Position numbers and translations under genes: made by a program. Shown here in pieces: positions 27,809 to 37,904 of a DNA stretch of 64,000 nt. Position 1 is the stretch's first letter, and the number at the start of each line of letters is the position of its first letter. Location of the stretch: positions 1 through 64,000 of the forward strand of contig JACMNL010000101.1 of the NCBI GenBank assembly GCA_014378525.1, read 5' to 3'. Below the pieces are notes generated by a model. It made no database searches and was not told where the DNA came from. It was given only the letters and a program-made list of their open reading frames with translations. This DNA comes from Bacteriovorax sp. (lineage in GTDB: Bacteria; Bdellovibrionota; Bacteriovoracia; Bacteriovoracales; Bacteriovoracaceae).

Positions 27809-29962
27809 ATGAAAAAGATGGTTTCAGGCCTTTTTTTGATGAATCTTTTATTCGCAGGAAATGCTTTTGCTCACGATTTGAGTGTTAAGTATGGTGCTGA
27901 TATAAAAGCTGACGACAAAAAAGTGATGGAAAGTGTTCTGAACGAAGTCTCAACTTTACTTCCTGATAAGATGAAAGAAGGTCTGCCAAAAGACCTGGAA
28001 ATTAAAATAGGCGCATTGACTGCTCATAAAGTTATTCCTGATGAAGTGTGTTCCTCAACAACCGGGCATTCTGTTGATAAAAAAGACGTTAAACTAACGG
28101 ACAGACCGTTTGTTTACGGCCAGTACAGTCAGTATAAAAACGTTTTAACGATCAATACTCCTGTCCTTATTGAACTTGCAAAAGGAAAAGAAAAATCAAA
28201 ACGTATCAATTGCCAGCATAAATCTCTCTATGACCAGGCCATCGCGACTATGGTTCATGAATTAACTCACGCATATGATTTTAACAATGGAAGAATTTCC
28301 AATTCAATTGAATACATCAGACGTGCAGGCTTTAAAAAAGGACTTCTGAAAACTAAAAATAAAAACATTGAAGCGATGAGATCAGCTGACGTTTACGAGC
28401 TGGTTAATATCGCCGAGTCTTTTGCCGTTAATATGGAATACTTTGCAATGGACCCTGAGTTCTTCTGCAGAAAACCTTCTATGTTTAATTACTTTAAACA
28501 ACTTTTTGACGTAGACCCGTATCCGACAAGAACATGCTCAGTAAATAACACAGTGATGGTTACTACGCAGTCAAATGGCTACGTTCCGACAGCACTGGAT
28601 GCCAGTCGTGTTTACAGAATTGACTATCTTCTTGCGAGCCCGGGAAAAGGTTTCTCAAGCGGATTTGGTCACTCGATGTTCAGAATTGTAATGTGTGCAC
28701 CTGAGAGATTCGATGCCATCACTAACAAAATGATTCCAGCAACACCGTTTGGTAAAAAATGTCTTGAAGATAAAATGTTCCACTTAGTCGTGAGTTATAG
28801 AGCAAACGTTGAAGATGCGACACTTAATTATATGAAAGGGATGTTTGGTGGATATCCATCGATGCTTTTCATTCTGAATTTTGGAGACGTTCTTGATGAA
28901 TACAACCGCGATGAACTTCGTGATGTTGTTTCATACCCGCTTACATTGCCAGCTAAAGAACGTGAAGAATTTGTTTTAAGAGTTAAAGAGGAACACTGGA
29001 ACTACCGTGGATCTTATAAATTTGTGAACAATAACTGTGCGGTTGAAAGTTACGATTTACTTAAATCTGCGCTTGATAGATCTCAGTTGAATGATAAATC
29101 TTCTGTGAGCCCTAAAGGAGTTCTGGAAGACCTGGACGCACTAAATTTTCTTTCAGTAAAAAGTACAGAGATCGAAATTTATAAAGCTAAAACAGACCAG
29201 ATAGTGCTCGCTTATAAAGTAGCGTACGGCTACAAAATGAAAAATGAGAAAGACGATAAAGTTGCGGTTCAGAAATTCGTTGATGAAAGTACAACTGGTG
29301 CCCGCATGGATCGTTTCCAGAAATTTACAAAAACTACGATTGCTGACAGCGAATTGAACACACAGATTGCATTATTAAAAGAACGTCTGGTTGTGGCCTC
29401 ATCGTTTTCAGTTATGGAGCAGCAGATTTTAAGAACGCTGGCACTGAAATACAGAAAACAGGCCGCAGATATGTTCACGAATACTAAAGACGAAAAAATT
29501 AAGGAACTGATGAAAGAAACAGGTGCTGCTTTCGCGCAGTCGTTTGCAGGTCTTTCAAATAACGGTTACGGGATTCCATTTGCTGATGAAATGGTAACGA
29601 AAGAAGACCTAGCTGCAAAAGCTGCTACGGGAGCTGAAGCGATGGCAAAAGCTGAAAAGATGCTTAGAGAGTTGATGCCCAATGAATTTACTGCTCTAGA
29701 GAGCATCAATAAAAATATCCAGGTCTATAATTCATTTTCTCTTTCTGTGAGAAAAGAGTTCCGCGCAAAACTGGATGAGTATGTACATACAGTTCTTAAA
29801 AATCTTACCCGTGATGATTACACTAGAGATATCCTTGTCAGTGCAGCGGGTGGAGACGCCGGGTCCCTTAAAAAAGTCAGAGAGCTTTTAGGAAAAGACC
29901 TGGTCACGGATAAAGAAATTCTCGACGTAAAACTTAAGAAATTAATTCAGGAAGTCCTGTAA
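27809..29962 (+). CDS. Secreted DUF4105-like protein with N-terminal HExxH region
   Basis: Signal peptide; MVHELTHAYDFNNG zincin motif; SSGFGHSMFRIVMC and KFVNNNCAVESYDLLKSAL as in DUF4105. Confidence 0.75.
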   Translation: MKKMVSGLFLMNLLFAGNAFAHDLSVKYGADIKADDKKVMESVLNEVSTLLPDKMKEGLPKDLEIKIGALTAHKVIPDEVCSSTTGHSVDKKDVKLTDRPFVYGQYSQYKNVLTINTPVLIELAKGKEKSKRINCQHKSLYDQAIATMVHELTHAYDFNNGRISNSIEYIRRAGFKKGLLKTKNKNIEAMRSADVYELVNIAESFAVNMEYFAMDPEFFCRKPSMFNYFKQLFDVDPYPTRTCSVNNTVMVTTQSNGYVPTALDASRVYRIDYLLASPGKGFSSGFGHSMFRIVMCAPERFDAITNKMIPATPFGKKCLEDKMFHLVVSYRANVEDATLNYMKGMFGGYPSMLFILNFGDVLDEYNRDELRDVVSYPLTLPAKEREEFVLRVKEEHWNYRGSYKFVNNNCAVESYDLLKSALDRSQLNDKSSVSPKGVLEDLDALNFLSVKSTEIEIYKAKTDQIVLAYKVAYGYKMKNEKDDKVAVQKFVDESTTGARMDRFQKFTKTTIADSELNTQIALLKERLVVASSFSVMEQQILRTLALKYRKQAADMFTNTKDEKIKELMKETGAAFAQSFAGLSNNGYGIPFADEMVTKEDLAAKAATGAEAMAKAEKMLRELMPNEFTALESINKNIQVYNSFSLSVRKEFRAKLDEYVHTVLKNLTRDDYTRDILVSAAGGDAGSLKKVRELLGKDLVTDKEILDVKLKKLIQEVL

Positions 29963-30005
29963 AGACCTACGCGATATGAGTCAAGATCGAATATCTTCAT
30001 AAAAG

Positions 30006-30037
30006 GCCCTGAATCTTTGATTTGGGGCAGGATTTTT
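30006..30037 (+). terminator. Putative Rho-independent terminator
   Basis: GCCCTGAATC-TTT-GATTTGGGGC 10-bp stem (two G-U pairs), then ATTTTT. Confidence 0.45.
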
Positions 30038-30047
30038 CGTTAAAAAA

Positions 30048-30956
30048 ATGCTAAATATTGTGCCCATGGAAGTCGCTGAACCAACATCAATAACTACGCC
30101 CAAACCAAAAAGATGGCCCAAAGTTTTTACCATCATCGGAAGAGTCATTCTTTGTATGTGGCTAGCTGTCGCAATTTATATCGTCTATTTACTTTCTCCT
30201 TTTATCGGATCGATGTATTCCATTACAAAAATCCCCAACACATATTTTGAAATCAAATTAAATAAAGAAAAAAAAGCAGTCTATAAACAAGTCGGAACAA
30301 TGCCTGCAGACTGGACTCCACTGGATAAAATTTCAAAACGCCTGAGAGGCGCGATCATTTCCAGCGAAGACGGAAAATTTTATACTCACCCGGGTTATGA
30401 TATCGAAGAACTTCAGGACGCTATTAATGACGGCGTTGTTAAGAAAAAGAAAAAAGTCCGCGGGGCCTCGACAATCACCCAGCAGCTGATTAAAAATCTT
30501 TATTTTACCACTGAACATAGCCTGTGGAGAAAAACAAAAGAGATGGGTCTTACGTTATGGATAGAAGACCACGTCGAAAAAAATAAAATACTGGAAACGT
30601 ATTTAAACGTTATTGAATACGGCGAAGGTCTCTACGGAATTAAAAACGCTGCTAAATTTTATTTTGGAAAAGAACCGCAGGCATTGAATGCACGTGAAAG
30701 TGCTTTCCTCGCTATGCTTCTGCCAAGCCCGAAAAGATACGCGCAGTCTTTCAGAAAAAAAACGCTGACTCAATTTGCGACTAATATTGTGAACTCGGTG
30801 ATGTTTAAGATGCTTCAGGGTGGATACATCGGTGTAGATGAATACTATTCGAGCATAGACAGTCGCTTTGCATGGGAAAAAAATGTTGAACCAGAAATCG
30901 GAACAGAAGAATCAGAACCCGCAGAAGGTGAGAGTCCTGATATCGGAGACCTTTGA
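30048..30956 (+). CDS. mtgA: Monofunctional peptidoglycan transglycosylase (GT51)
   Basis: AIISSEDGKFYTHPGYD, RGASTITQQLIKNLYFT, KNKILETYLNVIEYGEGLYGIKNAAKFYFGK; no transpeptidase domain. Confidence 0.9.
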   Translation: MLNIVPMEVAEPTSITTPKPKRWPKVFTIIGRVILCMWLAVAIYIVYLLSPFIGSMYSITKIPNTYFEIKLNKEKKAVYKQVGTMPADWTPLDKISKRLRGAIISSEDGKFYTHPGYDIEELQDAINDGVVKKKKKVRGASTITQQLIKNLYFTTEHSLWRKTKEMGLTLWIEDHVEKNKILETYLNVIEYGEGLYGIKNAAKFYFGKEPQALNARESAFLAMLLPSPKRYAQSFRKKTLTQFATNIVNSVMFKMLQGGYIGVDEYYSSIDSRFAWEKNVEPEIGTEESEPAEGESPDIGDL

Positions 30957-31935
30957 TCCATGGTTTAATATCGCGACTGAAGAGTGGATCTTCCGCGACA
31001 TGGACCCAAGTATCCAGATATTATTTTTGTGGAGAAACGATAAGACTGTCGTTATCGGACGCTTCCAGAATCCATGGAGCGAATGCAATACACAGAAAAT
31101 GGAAGAGGATGGAATTAAGCTTGCCCGCAGACACAGCGGCGGCGGTGCCGTATTCCACGACCTGGGCAATACCAACTTTACTTTTTTATCGAGTAAAGAA
31201 ACTTACGATAAACACACTAACAATAAAATTATCACGAAAGCTCTTAAGCATTTTGATGTAGATGCCTTTGCATCCGGGCGTAACGATATCTTAGTAACTA
31301 CATCCGACGGTGAAAAAAAGATTTCCGGAAGTGCGTTTAAGGAAACGAAGGACCGCGCTTTTCACCACGGCACACTTCTTATAAATGCCGACATGTCGAA
31401 GCTGGGGCTCTATTTAAATCCCAACGTAAAAAAACTTCAGTCTAAAGGAATTACTTCCGTGCGAGCACGAGTGATCAATCTTAAAGACCTGAATCCGGAA
31501 ATTACTCACGAAAATCTTTGTGCACAAGTCATTCAGGAATTTTTTAATTATTACGAAACGACTGCACCCATTGAAATTCTGGATCACGAGTATTTAAAAA
31601 CCATTCCAGCATTGAATGAGCACTATAAAAAACTCAGCGACTGGAACTGGAGATTTGGTGAAGCACCACAATTTGGCCATCAAATGTCCGAGCGTTTCAC
31701 TTGGGGATTAATGGAAGTTCACCTAGATGTTCAGAAGGCCTTCGTAGAAAAGGCGCAGATTTTTTCTGATTCTCTTCATCCGGAAATGATCGAACAACTT
31801 ATGGCCTCTTTAAGCAAGATTCCCTATACTAGAGAAGCTTTTCACACAGCTATTCAAGCAGTCGCCCGTGACCTGCCGATGATCGAAGATTATCTCACAG
31901 AGTTTGAGGAATGGATTTGCAAAGAAATTAGCTGA
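30883..31935 (+). CDS. lplA: Lipoate-protein ligase A
   Basis: DPWFNIATEEWIF, FLWRNDKTVVIGRFQNPWSECN, LARRHSGGGAVFHDLGNTNFTF, DILV...KISGSAFKETKDRAFHHGTLL; start overlaps mtgA, exact start uncertain. Confidence 0.9.
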   Translation: MLNQKSEQKNQNPQKVRVLISETFDPWFNIATEEWIFRDMDPSIQILFLWRNDKTVVIGRFQNPWSECNTQKMEEDGIKLARRHSGGGAVFHDLGNTNFTFLSSKETYDKHTNNKIITKALKHFDVDAFASGRNDILVTTSDGEKKISGSAFKETKDRAFHHGTLLINADMSKLGLYLNPNVKKLQSKGITSVRARVINLKDLNPEITHENLCAQVIQEFFNYYETTAPIEILDHEYLKTIPALNEHYKKLSDWNWRFGEAPQFGHQMSERFTWGLMEVHLDVQKAFVEKAQIFSDSLHPEMIEQLMASLSKIPYTREAFHTAIQAVARDLPMIEDYLTEFEEWICKEIS

Positions 31936-31958
31936 TACAACCTTAAAATTTTGGATTT

Positions 31959-33653
31959 ATGAGAAACACGAAGTTTCAAGACCACGCTTATTTCATCTGG
32001 AAATCTTTTTTAAAAGATCGCTGGGGGACTTACTCTCTAGGAGCACTTTCTGTATTACTCACGAACCTTATGCAGGTTCTCGCTCCAAAAAATATTGGTT
32101 GGATCGTCGATTTTTTCGCCGATAAAGATATTCCAAAAATTCTTACCGGCCACGATAAAACCCAGACATTCCTGATTTTATTTTTAGTCCTCGCCATCTC
32201 CAGAGTCATGATCAACGTCTTCAGGTTCATGTGGAGAATTACTCTCGGAAGACAGACTCACTATGCAGCTGCCGAGTTAAGGCGCGATGTTTGGGAGCAC
32301 GTACGTTACTTCAAAAAAGAAGACCTCGATAGAAAATTTACGAAGGGTGTGTTGATGAGTGCTTCGGCCTCAGACACCATGACCGCAAGATTTATTTTCG
32401 GATTCACCCTGGTCGCCGTCTTCGACGTGGCCTTTCTGGGAATTTTTACTTTTATAACCATGGCCTACATCCATTTAGGAATGGCACTGCTTTCATGCGT
32501 GTTTTTATTATTCGTTCCGATTTTTGTAAGAAGACTTTCAAAAAAAGAAGTCGAACAATACCGTCATGTGCAGGATACACTTTCACACTTTAACGATTTA
32601 TCCTCGCAGGCCGTGGCCACAATTAAACTTCAGCGCCTGACTCAAACCGGACCGTTCTGGGAAAAACGTTTGATGGCCATCGCTGACCAGCACCGCAATC
32701 AGAGATTAAAAGGAATCGGTCTATCCCTTCTTTATATTCCCGTTATGGGAATCGCGGCGATCATTTCTTATGTGGTTTTATTTGTGATGGGAATTTATTT
32801 TACCTTCAACGGCAAGATGACTGTGGGGGAATTTATTTCTATGCAGGGTCTGATTTTTCTTCTGCATGATCCTCTTATGTCACTGGGTTTTGTTATTTCA
32901 GAATGGAAAAAAGCGTTCGCTGGCCTTGAGCGTCTCGCAGAAATTTATCAGCATGAAAAAGAGCAGTTCCTGCTTAAGATTGGAAATCCAATCAATGAAG
33001 CTGCAACTGAACCCGTACTTGAAGCAAAAAATTTAAGTTTTACTTTTAGTGAATCGTCTCCGCTTTTTGAAAATCTAAATTTCAAACTGACAAAAGGTGA
33101 CAGGCTGGGAATTACCGGGCCGATTGGTTCTGGAAAAACGACTCTCGTAACAATTCTAACGGGACTTGAAAGACATAACGGCGGTGAGATACATTTTTTT
33201 GGAAAACCTTTTTCCAATTACACCCACACTGATTTACGAAATTATATTGCCCACGTTCACCAGAAGCCTTTTTTGTTTGCTGACTCGATCAGAACCAATG
33301 TCATAATGGACAGAGATATGAGTGATGAAGAAGTCTGGAAGTACCTCGATATCGCTGGTCTCAAAGAAGACGTAGAAGGTTTTCCAAATAAACTCAACAC
33401 ACAGCTGGGTGAGTGGGGAATAAACCTTTCCGGCGGTCAAAAACAACGCCTTACACTGGCGCGTGCACTCGCTAGAAAACCCAAGTTACTTTTCCTCGAC
33501 GACTGCTTAAGCGCCGTTGATACCATTACAGAAGAGCGCATTTTAAAAAATCTCGACCAGTATTTAAAAGATGTAACACTCGTCTGGGTGGCCCACAGAA
33601 AGTCTACTTTGAAGTACTGCAATCACACTTTTGAACTTAAGGCGCACAATTAA
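31959..33653 (+). CDS. ABC exporter half-transporter, degenerate-site subunit
   Basis: TM domain + NBD: GPIGSGKTTL, NLSGGQKQRLTLARAL, LLFLDDCLSAVD (Asp in place of catalytic Glu). Confidence 0.92.
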   Translation: MRNTKFQDHAYFIWKSFLKDRWGTYSLGALSVLLTNLMQVLAPKNIGWIVDFFADKDIPKILTGHDKTQTFLILFLVLAISRVMINVFRFMWRITLGRQTHYAAAELRRDVWEHVRYFKKEDLDRKFTKGVLMSASASDTMTARFIFGFTLVAVFDVAFLGIFTFITMAYIHLGMALLSCVFLLFVPIFVRRLSKKEVEQYRHVQDTLSHFNDLSSQAVATIKLQRLTQTGPFWEKRLMAIADQHRNQRLKGIGLSLLYIPVMGIAAIISYVVLFVMGIYFTFNGKMTVGEFISMQGLIFLLHDPLMSLGFVISEWKKAFAGLERLAEIYQHEKEQFLLKIGNPINEAATEPVLEAKNLSFTFSESSPLFENLNFKLTKGDRLGITGPIGSGKTTLVTILTGLERHNGGEIHFFGKPFSNYTHTDLRNYIAHVHQKPFLFADSIRTNVIMDRDMSDEEVWKYLDIAGLKEDVEGFPNKLNTQLGEWGINLSGGQKQRLTLARALARKPKLLFLDDCLSAVDTITEERILKNLDQYLKDVTLVWVAHRKSTLKYCNHTFELKAHN

Positions 33654-33654
33654 T

Positions 33655-35526
33655 ATGGTAAAAAAATTTACATCCATATTCAGAAGAAAAAGCAGGATTG
33701 AAAAAAGAATTTCTCCTGACCAGCTGGCTTTGCACCAGACAGCATATCTTATGGCCGACGACCAGGATGAAAGTATGGTCGGCGAAAAAGGAATCGGGGA
33801 CAGCAAGTCCTTCAGCATCCTGTTAAACTACGCCCGACCTTTCAGGTTTAAAATATCATTTGCTCTCGCACTGATCTTCGTAAGCTCACTTCTTGCCATT
33901 TATTCTGCAAAACTAATGGGCGATCTTTTAGAAAAAGGTCTGATGGTTAAGGATATGCAGGCTTCAATCAAGTTTGCGATTATGATTCTCATTCTGGAAA
34001 TCGGTAGCATCTTTTTTATCTGGACCGGCAGAAAGCAACTTGCTGATGCCGCTTCAAAAGTAATCTTCAATGTACGTAGACATCTTTTCGCAAAACTTCA
34101 GGAACTCCCGCTACAGTACTACGACCGCCAGCCTCAGGGGAGAATCGTTACCAGAATCACTCACGACGTTGAAGGAATCGAAGATTTTTTCACATCGAGT
34201 TTAGGTAACTTAATTTCCGCATCTATGATGACGGTACTAGCAGTGGCCGCAATGATTTTTTCCAATCATAAGCTTGGACTGGTCATGACTTTATCAATTC
34301 TTCCTTCAATCTTTCTTATTTTTAAAACGAAGGATTTTTTAAAAAATTCCAACCGCAGGGTTTCGAAATTTTCTTCTGCGATCAATGCAAAACTTTCAGA
34401 GTACCTGAATGGTGTTGAGACGATCAGAAGCTACGGACTTGAAAAGTGGTCGATGGATAATTACTCACACACATGTGACGATTATTTATTTGCCCAACTT
34501 AAAGGAAACGTTTTATTCGCATGGAGCATGCCGCTCGTTTCTTTCTGTGCAACAATTCCGTTAATCGGTCTCGTGTGGTACGGAGGAAATGGTGTAATTA
34601 CCGGTGTATATTCAGTCGGACTTTTTGTTTCATTCGTTCGTTATTATGAAAGATTTTTTAACCCGATGATGCTTTTATCGAGAGAGATTCACGTCGTTCA
34701 GCAGGCCTTCACCAGCACTGAACGCGTAATGAGTTTTTTAAATGAGGCCGATGAAGATGCAATCTTAAAAAATAACGGCAAGATGACGACGACCAGTCTT
34801 CAGGGTGATATTAAATTTGAAAATGTGTTCATGCAGTATAGTGAAGGCGGCTGGGTCTTAAAAGATTTAAGCTTTCACATTAAACCCGGTGAAAAAATCG
34901 GACTGGTTGGAAAAACCGGCTGTGGAAAAAGTTCGACAGTGGCGCTTTTATCGCGCCTCTATGAATTTCAGGAAGGTAATGTTGCTATCGATGACATCCC
35001 GATCAGAAATTTCGACCGCCACAATCTGCGCGACCAGATCGGATTCGTATCACAGGACGCCATTATTTTTAAAGGCAGTCTGAGAGAAAATTTATCATGT
35101 GATGATACACTTACAGACCAGTATCTGATCGATGCGGCCAGAACCACCGGACTTGTTAAAGCACTTTCCAAAGAAGGCTTCAACCTCGACATGACAGTGC
35201 TGGAAGGTGGAACAAATTTAAGTGTGGGACAACGCCAGCTCGTAAGTCTTACCCGCGTGCTATTAAAAAATCCTTCGATCCTTGTTCTCGATGAAGCAAC
35301 TGCGAACATCGATCCACATTATGAAGAGATCATTCATGAGGCCGTGATGAAGATGATGGATGGACGGACATGTCTCATGATCGCCCACAGACTTGAAACT
35401 CTCAAACAGTGTGACCGCATACTGGTTTTCAATCACGGGCAGCTGGTAGAAGAAGGAACGTTATCCGACCTTCTTGCTCAGGGGAATTATTTCTATAAAC
35501 TTCATAGTGCCCAAGCGGTACATTAA
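33655..35526 (+). CDS. ABC exporter half-transporter, canonical Walker B subunit
   Basis: GKTGCGKSST, NLSVGQRQLVSLTRVL, ILVLDEATANID; next to the partner gene (track ORF starts at TTG 33631). Confidence 0.92.
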   Translation: MVKKFTSIFRRKSRIEKRISPDQLALHQTAYLMADDQDESMVGEKGIGDSKSFSILLNYARPFRFKISFALALIFVSSLLAIYSAKLMGDLLEKGLMVKDMQASIKFAIMILILEIGSIFFIWTGRKQLADAASKVIFNVRRHLFAKLQELPLQYYDRQPQGRIVTRITHDVEGIEDFFTSSLGNLISASMMTVLAVAAMIFSNHKLGLVMTLSILPSIFLIFKTKDFLKNSNRRVSKFSSAINAKLSEYLNGVETIRSYGLEKWSMDNYSHTCDDYLFAQLKGNVLFAWSMPLVSFCATIPLIGLVWYGGNGVITGVYSVGLFVSFVRYYERFFNPMMLLSREIHVVQQAFTSTERVMSFLNEADEDAILKNNGKMTTTSLQGDIKFENVFMQYSEGGWVLKDLSFHIKPGEKIGLVGKTGCGKSSTVALLSRLYEFQEGNVAIDDIPIRNFDRHNLRDQIGFVSQDAIIFKGSLRENLSCDDTLTDQYLIDAARTTGLVKALSKEGFNLDMTVLEGGTNLSVGQRQLVSLTRVLLKNPSILVLDEATANIDPHYEEIIHEAVMKMMDGRTCLMIAHRLETLKQCDRILVFNHGQLVEEGTLSDLLAQGNYFYKLHSAQAVH

Positions 35527-35568
35527 TCCTCTTTTTTCTAAAGCAATCCTCAGTTAAACTTAATTTAT

Positions 35569-36729
35569 ATGAAAATATCAAATCCTGAAATACAAAGTTT
35601 GCTGGACAAAAAACTTTCACCAAATGAGATGGCAGAGGCCTTCGATGACCTCTTAACAAAAGAGCGCATCAGAATCAATGATATCAAAAAAGATTATGAA
35701 CGCTTAAGTGTCATCATCAATTTAATTCCCAATACAATTTCATGGATCAACCGAGACATGACTTATTTCGGAGTGAACAAAGCTCTTGCTGATTCATGTG
35801 GAGTCACACCGGAAGATTTCGTCGGGAAAACAATCGGCTTTCATACGAAAGAAAGATTTTTTTACGAATTCGCCACAGAACTTTTCAGATCAAAGAGCGA
35901 TACGATATACAGGGAGCTGGAAGCAAGAATCAGCGGCGTCGATCACACATATCTGGTGTCCGGTACAAAACTGGAAGACAAAGATAAGGCCGTTGTTATC
36001 GGAGTTGATATTACCGAACTTTCAAAATTAAAAGACCATGTCTCATTTACACAGAAACTGGCCAACCTGGGAGAGATGTTCGCGGGGATCATCCACGATA
36101 TCAATAACCCGCTGATGATGATTGAGGGGAACGTCAGACGTATTAAAAAACGTGTGACAGATGAAGAGGCCAATGAACTGCTCTCAAAAATTGAAATGAG
36201 TTCACAAAAAATTTCCAAGATCGTCAAAGGTATCAAAGTTTATATCAGACAGGATGGCGACGACGATTATGCACGTGAAAACCTGGGAAGCATTATCGAT
36301 GATGCCCTGGTCATCTGTGAAAATAAATTAAAAGACCACATGGTCGCTGTCACGATCGATCCTAAAGTAAACAGGATAGTAATCCCTTGTCACTTTACAC
36401 AGGTGTTTCAAGTTTTCGTGAATTTGATTTCCAATTCAGTCGATGCCATCTCCGGCCTGCAGGAAAAATCAATCGAAATCAATGTGACTGAAACAGATGA
36501 TAAAGTTAAAGTCCGTTTCCAGGACTCTGGATTGGGAATTCCCAAAGACTATCAGGAAAAAATCTTCAATGCTTTTTTCACGACCAAAGATAGAGGCGTG
36601 GGTTCAGGGCTTGGACTTTCATTGTGCAGAAAAATCCTTGAAGCACACGGTGGCTCGCTCGCTATTGATAACAGCGCCGCTCATACGACATTTTTAATTG
36701 AATTTAGAAAAGAAATTAGTTCGCTGTAA
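35569..36729 (+). CDS. Soluble PAS-domain sensor histidine kinase
   Basis: PAS-like NLIPNTISWINRDMTYFGVNKAL; H-box AGIIHDINNPLMMI; N/G boxes NLISNSVDAI, FQDSGLGIP, GSGLGLSLCRKILEAHGG; no TM segment. Confidence 0.88.
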   Translation: MKISNPEIQSLLDKKLSPNEMAEAFDDLLTKERIRINDIKKDYERLSVIINLIPNTISWINRDMTYFGVNKALADSCGVTPEDFVGKTIGFHTKERFFYEFATELFRSKSDTIYRELEARISGVDHTYLVSGTKLEDKDKAVVIGVDITELSKLKDHVSFTQKLANLGEMFAGIIHDINNPLMMIEGNVRRIKKRVTDEEANELLSKIEMSSQKISKIVKGIKVYIRQDGDDDYARENLGSIIDDALVICENKLKDHMVAVTIDPKVNRIVIPCHFTQVFQVFVNLISNSVDAISGLQEKSIEINVTETDDKVKVRFQDSGLGIPKDYQEKIFNAFFTTKDRGVGSGLGLSLCRKILEAHGGSLAIDNSAAHTTFLIEFRKEISSL

Positions 36730-37861
36730 TTTCTTTATAAACGAAAGCTTTTTTTCTGACGTTCATAACAAGATCTTTAGAAGTCGACTTCAAAACGTTT
36801 GCAGCTTTCGACATTATTTTTTCATTATGCATTTCCAGAATGGCACTTCCGATCGCTTTACCTAAAAGAGGTGGAACGGCATTTCCAATTTGTCTCCACT
36901 GAGCAGACAATGGTCCGTGAAATTTGAAGTCATTCGGAAAACTTTGGATAGCGGCCGCTTCTCTTTGTGTAAGATAACGGTTTTCAGTCGGGTGAAAATA
37001 ATTATGTCTGTGGGTCATGATAGTAGGGCCTGGTTTTTTTCTATCAAGACGCTGGTATTTTGTTTGTCTGAATCTGTTCTCTCTTAAATTCTTCCAGTCC
37101 ACATTCAATTTTAATTTCTTCGTTTTGAAATACGTTTTTTCATCGATTTCATAACGAACGCCTTTTCCTTCAGGGATGCAGGCAATGCGGGCCGTCTCTA
37201 AAGCGGACTTTATTTTTGCAGCTTCAACATCGTGGTTGAAGTGTTTTCCATCTGGAGCTTTTAGGTTTTTTAAGGCCTCACCAACGGTGACAATTTTCGA
37301 AATAGTTTTTGGAAATTTAATCGACTGGTTGATGCGTGAGCCGATGATAATTGTACGGCGGCGTCTTTCTGGGACACCATAATTTTCAGCGGACATAACC
37401 TGTACATCAAGTGTGTATCCCATTTTTGCAAAAATTTTGAAAATAGACTGAATCGTCTTTTCATTTTTTTTCGCCAGAAGGCCTGTCACATTTTCAATAA
37501 CGACGAAGTATGGATTCGTGATTTTCACCACGCGGATAAATTCTTTGAATAAATGATTTCTCTGGTCGTCGGGATTTCCCAGACCGACAGTTGAAAAGCC
37601 CTGACAGGGAGGTCCACCGACAACGGCATGGACCGTCTGGTTTTTTGTCAGCTCTTTAATTTTTGCAGCTGATAAATCCATAATTGATCCACAGAATGTT
37701 TCCGCTTCAAGATGGTTATTCTTGAAAGTTTCAATCGCATTCTTGTCCATGTCGACACCTAAAACACAATTCATTCCGGCCAGCTCCAGGCCGCATGAAA
37801 GTCCTCCTGCGCCGGAGAATAAATCGATGAAATTCAGTTTTGTTTTAGATTTTGTTGTCAT
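36716..37861 (-). CDS. C5 cytosine-specific DNA methyltransferase
   Basis: FIDLFSGAGGLSCGLELAG, GGPPCQGFSTVG, IENVTGLL, PERRRRTIIIGSR, QREAAAIQSFP, QIGNAVPPLLGKAIG. Confidence 0.95.
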   Translation of the reverse strand: MTTKSKTKLNFIDLFSGAGGLSCGLELAGMNCVLGVDMDKNAIETFKNNHLEAETFCGSIMDLSAAKIKELTKNQTVHAVVGGPPCQGFSTVGLGNPDDQRNHLFKEFIRVVKITNPYFVVIENVTGLLAKKNEKTIQSIFKIFAKMGYTLDVQVMSAENYGVPERRRRTIIIGSRINQSIKFPKTISKIVTVGEALKNLKAPDGKHFNHDVEAAKIKSALETARIACIPEGKGVRYEIDEKTYFKTKKLKLNVDWKNLRENRFRQTKYQRLDRKKPGPTIMTHRHNYFHPTENRYLTQREAAAIQSFPNDFKFHGPLSAQWRQIGNAVPPLLGKAIGSAILEMHNEKIMSKAANVLKSTSKDLVMNVRKKAFVYKEITAN

Positions 37862-37904
37862 GTATGAAAGATTATCCCGATTTCATACAGATATTGTCAA
37901 TTAA

